DNA of 64,000 nt from Gemmatirosa kalamazoonensis (GCF_000522985.1 NZ_CP007128.1:5247528-5311527); one strand, 5' to 3'. Shown: positions 1-9,572, counted from the first letter of the stretch. Program-made: numbers and translations. The notes: generated by a model not told the origin, from the sequence alone.

Positions 1-826
1 CGTGGTGCGACGTGCCCATCACGATCCCGTACTCGTCGGCGAGCTTCGCGTTCAGCGAGTCGTCATCGGCGAACGCGTTCCCCCACATCGCAGGCCACAG
101 GTAGTTGCCCTTCAGGCGCAGGATCAGCTCGAACATCTTCTCGTACACGACGTGGTTCACGCCGCCGAACTTCTCGCGCGTCCACCCCGAGAACGCGGGC
201 GCCTCGTCGTTGATGAAGATGCCGCGGTACTTCACCGCCGGCGTGCCCGCCGTGCGTCGGCCGGCCGCCACGTACAGCGCCTCGTGGCGCCGCACCGGCA
301 CGTCGGCCCACCAGTACCACGGCGACACACCGATCTGCGCCGACAGGTCGTAGATGCCGTAGATCGTGCCGCGCTTGTCGCTCCCTGCTATCACGAGCGC
401 GCGGTCCACGCCGGGCAGCGGCCGGTCCACCACCTGCAGGAGGTACGTCTCCCACCGGTTCGCCACGCCGCTCGTGTCGATCTTCCGCTCGCGCACGAGC
501 CGGTCGACGAGCGGGCTGTGGCCGATCGTGCCGACGATCACCGCGCGATTCGCGTTAGGCGCCGAGTCCACCACGAGCCGCGGCGCCGCGCCGGTCACCC
601 GCTGCAGGTCCGCGCGCAGGTCGGTCGCCGCGCGCAGCACGCCGGCGAAGTCCGCGCTGCTCGCGTACAGCGGCGCGGTGCGTCCGTCGGCCGCGAGCGC
701 GAAGCGATCGCCGCCCGCGCGCGCCGTCACGTACGACGAGTCGGCCTGCGCGTCCGCGCGCGCGGCCGGAGCCGCGACGACACACGCCAGCGCCAGCCAA
801 CGAATGACGATCGACCGCGTGAGCAT
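1..826 (-). CDS. GH115 xylan alpha-glucuronidase, N-terminal part
   Basis: About 275 N-terminal residues are visible; the gene runs off the left edge of the window. It starts at ATG 826-824 behind a strong AGGAGG (complement of 831-836) and opens with a Sec signal peptide (hydrophobic stretch, cleavage near residue 26). A region around residues 190-275 reads KYRGIFINDEAPAFSGW, then NYLWPAMWGNAF and ends in EYGIVMGTSHH, the hallmark of GH115, which removes (4-O-methyl)glucuronic acid from glucuronoxylan. Its neighbours are two GH10 xylanases on the same strand, which fits side-chain removal from xylan outside the cytoplasm. Family assignment is confident; the C-terminal domains cannot be judged. 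Confidence 0.88.
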   Translation of the reverse strand, partial: MLTRSIVIRWLALACVVAAPAARADAQADSSYVTARAGGDRFALAADGRTAPLYASSADFAGVLRAATDLRADLQRVTGAAPRLVVDSAPNANRAVIVGTIGHSPLVDRLVRERKIDTSGVANRWETYLLQVVDRPLPGVDRALVIAGSDKRGTIYGIYDLSAQIGVSPWYWWADVPVRRHEALYVAAGRRTAGTPAVKYRGIFINDEAPAFSGWTREKFGGVNHVVYEKMFELILRLKGNYLWPAMWGNAFADDDSLNAKLADEYGIVMGTSHH

Positions 827-855
827 CGCTCCTCCTGGTTCGTCGGCGCGCCGGC

Positions 856-1977
856 TCAACCGCCGAGGGCGGTGCGCACCGCGGTGTACGTCGCCTTCGT
901 GCCCAACGCGTCGTCGAACAACAGCGCCTGCCCCCATCCCGGGAACGTGGTGTTGATCCACGACTCGCCGTCGTTCACGCCCCACACCAGGATCGCGTCG
1001 CACGCGCTCACGGCGAGGCACGCGGCCACGACGTCGCCGTACGCCTGCGCCTGCGCCGCGAGATCCGCGGCCGTGGCGCCCGGCGTCCGCACGCGCACGT
1101 CGAGCTCCGTGATCTCGATCTTCAGCCCGAGCGCGGCGAAGCGATTGAACGTGTTCACCAGCGCCTGCCGCGACGGCGCCGTCGCCCCGCCGCCCACCTG
1201 CAGATGCGCCTGGAAGCCGATCCCGTCGATCGGCACGTTGCGGGCCTTCATCCCCTGGATCAGCGCGAACGCGGAGTCCTGCTTCGCCCCGGGGAATTCC
1301 AGGTTGTAGTCGTTGTAGAACAGCAGCGCGCCCGGATCCACTCGGCGCGCCTCCGTGAACGCGACGTCGATGTAGTCGCGGCCGAGCGCGGGCGCCCACG
1401 GCGAGCCGGTGGTGCGCAGCGACCCCGAGCCGTCGTTCAGCGCCTCGTTCACCACGTCCCACGCGTGGATCTTCCCCTTGTAGTGGCCGACGACGCTGTC
1501 CACGTGCTCCTTCAGCAGCTGGCGGAGCGTGTCGGCGCTCCACGTCGCGCCGGTGAGCCACGTCGGGTTCTGCTGGTGCCAGGCGAGCGTGTGGCCGCGC
1601 ACCTTCATGCCGTTCGTCTGCGCGAACGCGACGAGCGCGTCCGGGTTCGCCCAGCGGTACGTGAACCGCCCGTTGCGGTTGAGCGGCTCCCACTTCATGA
1701 CGTTGCCCGCGACGACCATGTCGAACTCGCGCGCGACGAGCGCGTTGTACGCCGCATCGTTCGCGAAGAACTTCGCGTCGAGCGCCACGCCGAACGACCG
1801 TCCCTTCGCCGCCGCCAGCTCGCGCAGCGGGCTCGCCGTCGTCGTCGGAGTCGTCGGTGTGGTGGGGGTCGTCGGTGTCGCGGGCGTGGTCGGCGTCGTC
1901 GGCGCATCGGACCCGCCACCGCATGCCGCGAGCGCGAGAAGTACGATCGTCGTCCAGGGAGTGTGCTTCTGCGTCAC
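856..1977 (-). CDS. GH10 endo-1,4-beta-xylanase lipoprotein with Thr-Pro linker
   Basis: 373 aa. Signal peptide with lipobox LAAC (Cys19) predicts a lipoprotein. Residues 26-47 are a low-complexity Thr/Pro linker, then a single GH10 barrel follows to the C-terminus. The acid/base glutamate is E178 in WDVVNEAL and the nucleophile is E291 in EITELDV; the substrate-site motif GHTLAWH is at 128-134. The enzyme cuts the xylan backbone at the cell surface or in the periplasm. It lies 29 bp from GH115 and 22 bp from a second GH10 gene, in one minus-strand run. The Thr-Pro coding stretch is a short imperfect DNA repeat and could vary in length. Confidence 0.93.
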   Translation of the reverse strand: MTQKHTPWTTIVLLALAACGGGSDAPTTPTTPATPTTPTTPTTPTTTASPLRELAAAKGRSFGVALDAKFFANDAAYNALVAREFDMVVAGNVMKWEPLNRNGRFTYRWANPDALVAFAQTNGMKVRGHTLAWHQQNPTWLTGATWSADTLRQLLKEHVDSVVGHYKGKIHAWDVVNEALNDGSGSLRTTGSPWAPALGRDYIDVAFTEARRVDPGALLFYNDYNLEFPGAKQDSAFALIQGMKARNVPIDGIGFQAHLQVGGGATAPSRQALVNTFNRFAALGLKIEITELDVRVRTPGATAADLAAQAQAYGDVVAACLAVSACDAILVWGVNDGESWINTTFPGWGQALLFDDALGTKATYTAVRTALGG

Positions 1978-1999
1978 GGTGCTCGTCGGTGGAAGCCGC

Positions 2000-3154
2000 T
2001 CACATCGCCTGCCGACGCGCCGCCGCGAGCACCGCGTCGAACGCCGGCTTCGGCCGCCCCTGCCGGTCGAACAGCAGCGGCCAGTTCGTCCGCCCGCGCA
2101 CCGGGAAGCCGTTCAGCCACGACGTGGCGTCGGTCACCCCCCAGAACGTCACGCGGTCGATGATGTCGCGGTGCTTCTCGTACACGGCGAACAGCGCCGC
2201 GTACCGCCGCGCGAGCTGCTGCTGCACCGAGTCCGGGAGCGAGGCCGTGTACGGGTTCGACGCGGCGGCCATCTGCGCGCGCGCCGACACGTCGGCCGTG
2301 TTGCCTCCCATGGGACGCGGCAGCACGTCGACGTCGAGCTCCGTCACGTTCGCGTGGAAGCCCGCGGCGCCGATCGCCTGGAACATCGAGTCCACGAGCG
2401 CCACCGACGGCACGTTCGGGTCGAGCTTGTGGTGGTCCTGCGAGTTGATCGCCGCCACCGGGATCCCGGCCGCGCGGATGCGCTTCGCGAGCGCGATCGC
2501 GCCGTCGCGCTTCGCCGGCGTCGCGAGGTTGTAGTCGTTGTAGTACAGCTCCGCCGCCGGGTCCACCGCGTGCGCGTACTCGAACGCCTTCACCACGAAG
2601 TCGTCGCCGATGATGCGGTACCACGGCGACTGCCGCATCGTGCCGTCCTCGTTCAGCGCCTCGTTCACGACGTCCCACCCCTTGATGCGCCCCTTGTAGC
2701 GCCCCATCACGTGCTCGATGTGGTCCTTCATGCGCGCGAGCAGCGCGTCGCGCGTGAGCGGCTGCCCCGCCGAGTCCTGGAACACCCAGCGCGGCGTCTG
2801 GCTGTGCCACACCAGCGTGTGCCCGACGATGAACATCCCGTTGCGCTCGCCGAACGCCACGTAGCGATCGCTCTGCGAGAAGTCGTACTCGTTCGGCCGC
2901 GGGTGCACGACCTCCCACTTCAGCACGTTCTCCGGCGTGATCGCATTGAAGTGCGTCTTCACGAGGCGCACGTCGACGCTGTCGGTCTCGTCGAACACGC
3001 GCGGCGCGATCGCGGTGCCGATCCGGAAGTCGTTCCGGAACGCGTTCTTGAGCGACGCCGCCGCGGGGCTCGGCGACGCCGACGGGTGGCCGCACGCGGC
3101 GGCCATGAGCGCACCGCACCACGCGGCGCGCACGAGAGAGCTCGTCGTCTTCAT
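2000..3154 (-). CDS. GH10 endo-1,4-beta-xylanase lipoprotein (second copy)
   Basis: 384 aa. Lipobox LMAAAC with Cys21, a short Ser/Pro/Ala linker, then a GH10 barrel. Acid/base is E165 in WDVVNEAL; nucleophile is E272 in NVTELDV; GHTLVWH is at 111-117. It is a divergent paralogue of the adjacent GH10 rather than a recent duplicate: loops differ, and this copy has a longer C-terminal insertion (about 280-315) rich in Ala/Ser/Asn. Seven bases separate its start from the stop of the upstream transporter gene, so the two are probably cotranscribed. Two different GH10 enzymes suggest attack on differently substituted xylan regions; that is inference. Confidence 0.93.
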   Translation of the reverse strand: MKTTSSLVRAAWCGALMAAACGHPSASPSPAAASLKNAFRNDFRIGTAIAPRVFDETDSVDVRLVKTHFNAITPENVLKWEVVHPRPNEYDFSQSDRYVAFGERNGMFIVGHTLVWHSQTPRWVFQDSAGQPLTRDALLARMKDHIEHVMGRYKGRIKGWDVVNEALNEDGTMRQSPWYRIIGDDFVVKAFEYAHAVDPAAELYYNDYNLATPAKRDGAIALAKRIRAAGIPVAAINSQDHHKLDPNVPSVALVDSMFQAIGAAGFHANVTELDVDVLPRPMGGNTADVSARAQMAAASNPYTASLPDSVQQQLARRYAALFAVYEKHRDIIDRVTFWGVTDATSWLNGFPVRGRTNWPLLFDRQGRPKPAFDAVLAAARRQAM

Positions 3155-3161
3155 GTCGACT

Positions 3162-4673
3162 TCACCGCGCGCTCGCGGCGGCTTCGGCGATCCCGGTGAA
3201 CTCCGCGCGGCGTGCGCTCAGCTCGTCCTGGATCTGGATGTTGAGTGCCCGCGTGATGCGGTAGAACACCAGGCAGACGACGACCACGACGAGGAACAGC
3301 GCCGGGTACACGCTCGCCGTCATGCGGATCCCCTGCAGCGCCCGCGCGCTCTGCGCCGCGTTCGCCACGTAGCCGTAGCCCGAGAGCAGCCAGCCCGCGA
3401 TCGCGCCGCCGAGGCTCAGCCCCGTCTTCAGGCCGAACAGGATCGTCGCGAACACCACGCCCGTCGTGCGCCGCCCCGTGCGCCACTCCGCGTAGTCGGC
3501 CACGTCGGCGAACATCGCCCAGATGAGCGGGATCGTCGGCGCGTACGACAGCGCGCGCAGCACCTCGAGCCCGAACGTCGCGCCGACTGCGTCGGCCGGC
3601 AGCAGGATGAACGCCGCGAGGAACAGCGCCGCGAGCGAGAAGCCCACCAGCGCCACCGCGCGCTTGCCGTAGCGCGCCGCCAGTGCCGTCGACGCCACCA
3701 CGCCCACGACGGTGACCGCCTGGCTCATGATGTTGAACAGGCTGAAGCCGACCGACGCCACGTTCGAGCGGTCCGCGTTCAGGATCAGCCCCAGCACGTT
3801 GAGCAGCGAGTGCCCGCCGTCCGGGCTCGCCGCCGTCGCCTGCGGCAGGCCGACCCGCTGGAGAAACGCGAGCAGCCGCGTCGGGTCGACGTAGTACTGG
3901 AAGTAGTAGAACATCGTGCCGCCGCGCATCGCCACGAACACGAAGTGCGAGATCGTCAGCACGAACATCGCGACCCACGGCCCGTTCTTCAGCAGCGCGG
4001 AGAAGTCGCGCTTCGGATCGGCGCGCTGCTCCTTCGGCGGCTGGATGCGCTCGCGCGACACCGCGAACGTGATGACGAAGCAGACGACGCAGACGATCGC
4101 CCACAGCCCCATCGTCATCTGCCAGCCCTTCGCGTTGTTTCCCTGCCCCAGCTTCGCGACGAGCGGCAGCGTGAACCCGCCCACGATGAGCTGCGCGAGC
4201 ATCGCCGCGACGAAGCGGTACGACGACAGCTTCGTGCGCTCGTCGCTGTCGCCCGTCATCACGCCGCCCATCGCGGAATACGGCGTGTTGTTCGCGGAGT
4301 ACAGCGTCATGAGCAGCACGTTCGTCACCGCCGCCCACAGCACCTTTCCCGTCGTGCCGAATCCCGGCACCGTGTACGCGAGCACCATCACGACGCCCCA
4401 CGGCAGCGCCGTCCACAGCACCCATGGACGGAACTTCCCCCAGCGGGTGTTCGTGCGGTCCGCGAGCACGCCCATCATCGGGTCGAAGAACGCGTCCCAC
4501 AGCCGGCCGACGAGCAGCATCGACCCCGCGACGGCAGCGCTGATCCCCAGCGTGTCCGTGTAGAAGTTGAGCTGGAACAGGATCATCGTCATGAAGACGA
4601 AGTTCGCCGCGGCGTCGCCGAGGCTGTACCCCGCCTTCTCGATGAAGGATAGGCGTTCGGAGTGCTGAGCCAT
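3162..4673 (-). CDS. GPH-type glycoside:cation symporter (MFS)
   Basis: 503 aa inner-membrane protein with about 12 hydrophobic segments. The N-terminal region has the GPH signature: FYTDTLG near residue 40, then LWDAFFDPMMGVLADR followed by TRWGKFRPW, as in melibiose and xyloside symporters (MelB, XynP type). It probably imports xylo-oligosaccharides or xylosides released outside, coupled to Na+ or H+. I chose ATG 4673 (MAQHSERLSF), since longer reading frames enter the palindromic repeat at 4693-4785. Location directly upstream of the GH10 genes and downstream of a cytoplasmic GH3 makes an uptake-then-hydrolysis route likely. The exact substrate is inferred from context. Confidence 0.88.
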   Translation of the reverse strand: MAQHSERLSFIEKAGYSLGDAAANFVFMTMILFQLNFYTDTLGISAAVAGSMLLVGRLWDAFFDPMMGVLADRTNTRWGKFRPWVLWTALPWGVVMVLAYTVPGFGTTGKVLWAAVTNVLLMTLYSANNTPYSAMGGVMTGDSDERTKLSSYRFVAAMLAQLIVGGFTLPLVAKLGQGNNAKGWQMTMGLWAIVCVVCFVITFAVSRERIQPPKEQRADPKRDFSALLKNGPWVAMFVLTISHFVFVAMRGGTMFYYFQYYVDPTRLLAFLQRVGLPQATAASPDGGHSLLNVLGLILNADRSNVASVGFSLFNIMSQAVTVVGVVASTALAARYGKRAVALVGFSLAALFLAAFILLPADAVGATFGLEVLRALSYAPTIPLIWAMFADVADYAEWRTGRRTTGVVFATILFGLKTGLSLGGAIAGWLLSGYGYVANAAQSARALQGIRMTASVYPALFLVVVVVCLVFYRITRALNIQIQDELSARRAEFTGIAEAAASAR

Positions 4674-4692
4674 GCGGTGGCTAGTTGTTGTG

Positions 4693-4785
4693 GACAGGAT
4701 GAACAGGAGGGACAGGATGAGGACCAACAACGAAGGCACTGCACGTGTTGTTGGTTCTCATCCTGTCCGTCCTGTTCATCCTGTC
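4693..4785. repeat. Hairpin element with tandem GACAGGATGA-type units
   Basis: Two 39-nt arms (4693-4731 and 4747-4785) are complementary at 37 of 39 positions around a 15-nt loop. Each arm contains three imperfect copies of a GACAGGATGA-like unit and ends in GTTGTTGG/CCAACAAC. It fills the gap between the GH3 and symporter genes. It has no long T tract, so it is not a textbook terminator, but a transcript would fold into a very stable hairpin. Confidence 0.8.
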
Positions 4786-4811
4786 GAAAATGAACGGCGC
4801 CGTATCCTGTC

Positions 4812-7151
4812 TCACTTCCCCACCGTCAGCGTCACGGTCTGCAGGTCCTCGTCGCGCGACGAGGTGCCGACCATGATCCGGAACTCCCCCGGCTCCACCA
4901 CGTACCGGTAGTCCACATCGTGGAACGCGAGCGCGTCGCGCCCGATCTGCAGCTCCACCGTCGTCGTCTCGCCCGGCGCGAGCCGCACCTTTCGGAAGCC
5001 CTTGAGCTCCTTCACCGGCCGCGTCACCGAGCTCGCGACGTCGCGCACGTAGAGCTGCACCACCTCGCTCCCCGCGCGCGCGCCGGTGTTCGTCACGTCG
5101 CACCGCACCCGCGTCGCGCCGTCGACGCCGATCGTCCCGTCGTCGAGCCGCACGTTCGACACGCGGAACGTCGTGTACGAGAGGCCGTACCCGAACGGGT
5201 ACAGCGGCGTCACGTCGTCCCACAGATAGCCGCGCCGCGCCGACGGCTTGTGGTTGTAGAACACGGGCAAATGCCCCGCCGACCGCGGGAACGAGATCGG
5301 CAGCTTCCCCGCCGGCGTGTGCTCGCCGAACAGCACGTCGGCCACCGCGCGGCCGCATTCCTGGCCCAGGTACCAGCACTCCACGATGGCCGGCACGCGA
5401 TCGGCGACTCGCGTGATCGCGAGCGGCCGGCCGTTGAACAGCAGCGCGACGACCGGCTTGCCCGTCGCGAGCATCGCGTCCACGAGCTCGTTCTGCCGGC
5501 CGACGAGATCGAGGCTCGTGCGGTCGCCCATGTGCTTGCGCGACCACGCCTCGCGGCTCGTCTGCTCGTTGCCGCCGATCGCGAGCACGATCACGTCGGC
5601 GCCGCGCGCGACGTCCACCGCCTCCGCGATGAGCCGGCGGTCCTCCTCCGGATCGCTCGGCACGACCTCGTCCTGCACCCAGCTCCCGCCGATGGTGATC
5701 CGGCACCCTTCGGCGTGCACCACGCGCGCGCGGTCGCCGACGTGCGCGCGGATCCCGTCGAGCACCGTCACGTCGTGGCGCGGGATGCCGCTGTAGCCAC
5801 CTAACAGCGAGCGATTCGCGTTCGGCCCGATCACCGCGATCGTGCCGAGCGTCGCGAGGTCGAGCGGAAGCACGTCGCCGTCGTTCTTCAGCAGCACCAT
5901 CGTCTCGCGCGCGGCCTGCAGCGCCAGCTCGCGGTTCGCGTCGGACGCCACCGTGCGTTCCGCGACGTCGGGGTCGACGTACGGATCGTCGAACAGGCCC
6001 GCGCGGAACTTCCACTCGAGCAGCGGCACCACGAGATCGTCGAGCTGCGACTCGGCCAGCGTCCCCTCGCGCACGAGCTCCACGAGGTGCCGGTAGCAGT
6101 CCGGCTCCGGCAGCTCGACGTTCACGCCCGCGCGCACGGCGAGCGCGCAGGCCTCCTTCTTGTCCGCCGCGACGTGATGGCCGTGCGTGTCCGGGCGGTC
6201 GTGCAGCTCCCAGATCGCGTAGTAGTCGGAGACGATGAAGCCCTCGAAGCCCCACTCGTCGCGCAGCACGTCGCGCAGCAGCCACCGGTTCGCGTGCGAC
6301 GGCACGCCGTCCACCTCGTTGTAGCTCGCCATGAGGCTCACGCACCCGGCTTCCTGCACCGCCGCCTTGAACGGCGGCAGGAACACGTCGCGCAGCTCGC
6401 GCATCGACACGTTCGCCGGCGCGCAGTTCTGCCCGCCCTCCGGCTGCCCGTGCGCGACGAAGTGCTTCAGCGTCGCCATCACGCGGGACTTGTCGCGGAA
6501 CGTCGCGTCGCCCTGGAACCCGCGCACCGCCGCGACACCCAACCGAGTCACGAGGTACGGATCCTCGCCGAACGTCTCCTCCACGCGTCCCCACCGCGGA
6601 TCGCGCGCCACGTCCACCACCGGCGTGAGCGCCTGGTGCGTGCCGCGCGACCGTGCCTCCGCCGCCGTCATCGCGTACAGCGACTCCACGAGCGCCGGAT
6701 CGAACGTGCTCGCGAGCCCGATCGGCTGCGGGAAGCTCGTGCCGTCGATCGCCGCCTGCCCGTGCAGGCACTCCTCGTGGAACACGACCGGGATGCCCAA
6801 CCGGCTCTCCTCGACGAAGAAGCGCTGGATGTCGTTCGTCAGCGTCGCCTGCTGGCGCGCGTTGCGCCCCTTCGTCGGCTCGTGCCCGCCGCCGCCCGCG
6901 CCGCTGCCGCCGGCGTCGCTCGGCCGCCCCACCTGTCCCAGGCCGTTGCCGTGCCCGAACGCGGCGCGCGCTTTCGCGACGTCGAAGTTCCCCGCGTCGT
7001 CGACGAGCGTCTCCGTCTTGAGCTGCCACACGCCCACCATCTGCGCCGCCTTCTCCTCCAGCGTCATGCGCGCGAGGAGGTCGGCGGTGCGCTGCTCGGG
7101 CGAGAGCGTGGCGTCCTTGTAGGGGAGCGTGATCTGTGCGTTCGTCGTCAT
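4812..7151 (-). CDS. GH3 beta-glycosidase (beta-xylosidase/beta-glucosidase type), cytoplasmic
   Basis: 779 aa with no signal peptide, so predicted cytoplasmic. The (beta/alpha)8 domain spans about 20-400, with KH(F) at 229-231 and nucleophile D309 in FIVSDYYAIW. The alpha/beta sandwich domain is about 420-640, and a fibronectin-III-like domain typical of GH3 ends the protein (about 690-775). A Gly-rich insertion at about 78-98 (GGSGAGGGGHEPTKGRN) is unusual. It probably cleaves imported xylo-oligosaccharides, given the symporter next to it; beta-glucosidase activity cannot be excluded. Start ATG 7151 gives MTTNAQITLP, the usual GH3 N-terminus. Confidence 0.9.
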   Translation of the reverse strand: MTTNAQITLPYKDATLSPEQRTADLLARMTLEEKAAQMVGVWQLKTETLVDDAGNFDVAKARAAFGHGNGLGQVGRPSDAGGSGAGGGGHEPTKGRNARQQATLTNDIQRFFVEESRLGIPVVFHEECLHGQAAIDGTSFPQPIGLASTFDPALVESLYAMTAAEARSRGTHQALTPVVDVARDPRWGRVEETFGEDPYLVTRLGVAAVRGFQGDATFRDKSRVMATLKHFVAHGQPEGGQNCAPANVSMRELRDVFLPPFKAAVQEAGCVSLMASYNEVDGVPSHANRWLLRDVLRDEWGFEGFIVSDYYAIWELHDRPDTHGHHVAADKKEACALAVRAGVNVELPEPDCYRHLVELVREGTLAESQLDDLVVPLLEWKFRAGLFDDPYVDPDVAERTVASDANRELALQAARETMVLLKNDGDVLPLDLATLGTIAVIGPNANRSLLGGYSGIPRHDVTVLDGIRAHVGDRARVVHAEGCRITIGGSWVQDEVVPSDPEEDRRLIAEAVDVARGADVIVLAIGGNEQTSREAWSRKHMGDRTSLDLVGRQNELVDAMLATGKPVVALLFNGRPLAITRVADRVPAIVECWYLGQECGRAVADVLFGEHTPAGKLPISFPRSAGHLPVFYNHKPSARRGYLWDDVTPLYPFGYGLSYTTFRVSNVRLDDGTIGVDGATRVRCDVTNTGARAGSEVVQLYVRDVASSVTRPVKELKGFRKVRLAPGETTTVELQIGRDALAFHDVDYRYVVEPGEFRIMVGTSSRDEDLQTVTLTVGK

Positions 7152-7175
7152 GTGTGCGTGACGGTGCTGTCCTGG

Positions 7176-7250
7176 TCACGCGGAGCCGCGGAGAACGCGG
7201 AGACGACCCATTCCGTTGGTGTTCTCCGCGTTCCCCGCGGCTCCGCGTGA
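7176..7250. repeat. Hairpin element with tandem CGCGGAG units
   Basis: Left arm 7176-7205 and right arm 7221-7250 match as reverse complements at about 27 of 30 positions. The arms consist of repeated CGCGGAG/CCGCGGAG units. It occupies the gap between the GH3 and the acetylesterase gene and resembles the elements at 4693, 30292, 38241 and 52865 in design (short tandem units folded back) though not in sequence. Confidence 0.75.
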
Positions 7251-7260
7251 GACGAGTTGC

Positions 7261-9255
7261 TCACCAGTCGTCCGTCCGGAATGGCGCCGCGGGGAGCCCG
7301 TCGCGGTTGTAGAGGTTCGCGTCCACCGGATTGTTCGCCCACGCGTATCGCACCGCGACGGGACGGTGCACGCGATCGCTCCACACGACCACGCGGTTCC
7401 CCTCGATGCGCGCGTTCGCCCAGGCCCAGCGGTGGTCCGCGCCGGCGAGCGCGAACGCGCCCACGCTGGCGTCGGGCGCCTTCGACGTCAGCCCGCCGCC
7501 GACGTGGTCGAACGTCACGATCACGCTGTCGCCGCGCACCTCGTGCGACCGATACGTCGGGCCCGACGCGAGCACGTTCTCGTGGTACGCCACGCGCCGC
7601 GCGACGAGCGCGAGCCGGTGCCCCGGGTCCTGCTTGTTCGTCGGGTGCAGCAGGTTCGCGCCGCCGACGTCGATGATGACCGCGCGGCCCGTGTTCGGCA
7701 GCGCGAGCGCGGCCTCCATCGACTCGCGCTGTAGCGCCCACCCGCCGCCGCTCGCCGACGGCACGCTGTCGGGCGCCGTGTAGTTCGGCAGCTGCACCCA
7801 CAGGAACGGGAACGTCGGCGCGCTACCCTGCCACGCCTTCCGCCAGCTCGTGATGAGCGACGCGAACTGGCCGCGATAGGCGCGCGCCTGCGCGTCGTCG
7901 TTCGCGTTCGACTCGCCCTGGTACCAGATCACGCCCTTGATCGGGAACGGCAGCAGCGGGTGCACCATCTTGTCGTAGGTGATCGCCGCCACCTTGTTCG
8001 TGCGCTGCGCGTCCATGCGCACCGCCAGCTCGGCGACCTTGAACTTCCACTGTCCGGCGAGCGACCGCGACGCGCCGCCGATCTCGAGCCGCGGCGAATC
8101 GCCGCCCGCGATCCCGCCGCCGCCGCTGTAGTCGCTCACGCGCACGACGAGCGAGTTCGCTCCCGCGTGCAGCGCCGACGTGGGGACGGTGTACGTGCGC
8201 GGCACGTTGTAGCCCGCGGTGCGCCCGACCTCGACGCCGTTGACCCACGTGACGTCGTCGTCGTCGATCGCGCCTAACAGGAGCCGCACCGGTGCGCGCG
8301 CCTCGTCGGCCGACAGCGTGAACGTCGTGCGGTACCACGCCACGCCGTCCACGCTCGCGAACCCCTGCCCCTCCCAGTAGCCCGGCACCGCGATCGTCGA
8401 CCACGACGCGTCGTCGAGCGCGGGATCGGCCCACACGGCCTTGCCGCCGACCAGCCCGGGATCGCGCTCCGGCACCACGCCGATGCGCGCCTGGATCGAG
8501 TCGCGCAGCTTCTCGAGCCGCGCGCGCTCGGCGGCGAGCGTCTTCGCCGGCGCGTCGGGCGCGAGGCCCTGCACGTCGGCGCTGAGCCACGTCTCGATCG
8601 CGCTGCCGCCCCACGTCGTGTTCACGATGCCGATCGGCACGCGCTCGTGCTCACGCAGCTCCTTCGCGAAGAAGTACGCGACGCCGCTGAACGCGCCGAC
8701 GTGCGCCGGATCCGCGGGCGCCCAGCTCCCGCCGGCCAGATCGTCCTCGGGCCGCTCGGCCCACGAGATCGGCACCTTGAACTGGCGGAGCGCCGAGTCG
8801 TGCGCGGCGGCGATCACGGCGGGGGCGTCGGTCACCGCCGACACCGGCCACTCCATGTTCGACTGACCGCTCGCCACCCACACGTCGCCCACGAGCACGT
8901 CGCGCACGCGCAGCGTGTCGCGCGCGGCGGCCACCGTGATCGCGTACGGACCTCCGGCGGCCGCCGGGGGCAGCTGGACCGCCCACGCGCCGCGCGCGTC
9001 GGCCGTCGCGCGGCCGGTGGTACCGCGGAACGTCACCGCGACCGGCGCGTTCGGCGCGGCCCATCCCCAGACCCGGATGGGCACGCCCCGCTGTACCACC
9101 ATCCCGTCGGTGAACAGCTTCGGCAGCCGCAGCGCCGGCGCGTCCTTGCGGACGGGCTGCGCGGCGACGGGCGCGGCGCCGACGGCGAGCGCGAGCAGCG
9201 CGCGGCGCGCGCGGAGAGGGACGTGTCGGGAGGCGCTGACCGCGGACGGGGGCAT
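7261..9255 (-). CDS. Sialate O-acetylesterase-type carbohydrate esterase (SGNH)
   Basis: 664 aa, secreted: signal peptide to about residue 33 (ALLALAVGAAPVAAQ). SGNH catalytic Ser is S132 in SGQSNMEWP, with WGGSAIETW and the block GVIWYQGESNAN further on, as in the SASA family. Between the two catalytic blocks lies an inserted galactose-binding-like beta domain (about 290-395, with WYRTTF and WVNGVEVG). In this context it most likely removes acetyl groups from xylan or its oligosaccharides rather than from sialic acid. I chose ATG 9255; longer frames run into the operator region. It is the first gene of the leftward run, divergent from a GH43 gene. Confidence 0.85.
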   Translation of the reverse strand: MPPSAVSASRHVPLRARRALLALAVGAAPVAAQPVRKDAPALRLPKLFTDGMVVQRGVPIRVWGWAAPNAPVAVTFRGTTGRATADARGAWAVQLPPAAAGGPYAITVAAARDTLRVRDVLVGDVWVASGQSNMEWPVSAVTDAPAVIAAAHDSALRQFKVPISWAERPEDDLAGGSWAPADPAHVGAFSGVAYFFAKELREHERVPIGIVNTTWGGSAIETWLSADVQGLAPDAPAKTLAAERARLEKLRDSIQARIGVVPERDPGLVGGKAVWADPALDDASWSTIAVPGYWEGQGFASVDGVAWYRTTFTLSADEARAPVRLLLGAIDDDDVTWVNGVEVGRTAGYNVPRTYTVPTSALHAGANSLVVRVSDYSGGGGIAGGDSPRLEIGGASRSLAGQWKFKVAELAVRMDAQRTNKVAAITYDKMVHPLLPFPIKGVIWYQGESNANDDAQARAYRGQFASLITSWRKAWQGSAPTFPFLWVQLPNYTAPDSVPSASGGGWALQRESMEAALALPNTGRAVIIDVGGANLLHPTNKQDPGHRLALVARRVAYHENVLASGPTYRSHEVRGDSVIVTFDHVGGGLTSKAPDASVGAFALAGADHRWAWANARIEGNRVVVWSDRVHRPVAVRYAWANNPVDANLYNRDGLPAAPFRTDDW

Positions 9256-9422
9256 CGATCGCGGGTTGGTACGTCGATTGAACGTATTGTCGGTCGACCG
9301 CGGCCGTGGGGACGACGACGAGCGCACGTCGAGCGCACGGCGATCGGGTAGCGGCCGCGGGGCGGTCGGGCGGGCGACGCCGAGGAGATCGGCGGACGAA
9401 GCGGAAGCGATCGGCGAGCGAT

Positions 9423-9443
9423 GGAACGTTCCTGGAACGTTCC
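9423..9443. promoter_or_regulatory. Tandem LacI-type operators
   Basis: Two perfect GGAACGTTCC palindromes (9423-9432 and 9434-9443) separated by a single T. The central AACGTT with CG at the dyad axis is typical of LacI-family sites. The same tandem arrangement, base for base, recurs at 26704-26724 next to a lacI-type gene. It lies 168 bp before the esterase start and 145 bp before the GH43 start, so it may serve both directions. Confidence 0.75.
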
Positions 9444-9541
9444 AACGTCGGCCAAGATGGGTGCCGGTCCGCACGGTGTCAACGGTCCGTTCTCCGGCCG
9501 CCATGCGCGGCGCAGGGCTGGCCGGCGCGGTGCGCCGCCAG

Positions 9542-9572
9542 TACGATAGAGCCAACTTTCTTGGAACGTTCC
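9542..9572 (+). promoter_or_regulatory. Probable -10 and single LacI-type operator of the GH43 operon
   Basis: TACGAT at 9542-9547 resembles a sigma70 -10 box, although no good -35 is visible 17 bp upstream. The palindrome GGAACGTTCC at 9563-9572 would then sit just after the transcription start and 15 bp before the ATG at 9588, a position where a bound repressor would block transcription. Confidence 0.5.

Noticed and set aside
1840..1905. Short imperfect GTCGTCGGTGT-like DNA repeat as a regulatory element
   Set aside because: It is the coding sequence of the Thr-Pro linker in the GH10 lipoprotein.
2937..4652. Long plus-strand open frame (Arg/His/Val-rich, 571 codons) opposite the symporter gene
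   Set aside because: It is an antisense shadow of a GC-rich gene: no domain, extreme Arg/His content, no RBS, and the opposite strand has a clear GPH symporter. The same applies to many other long frames across the window.
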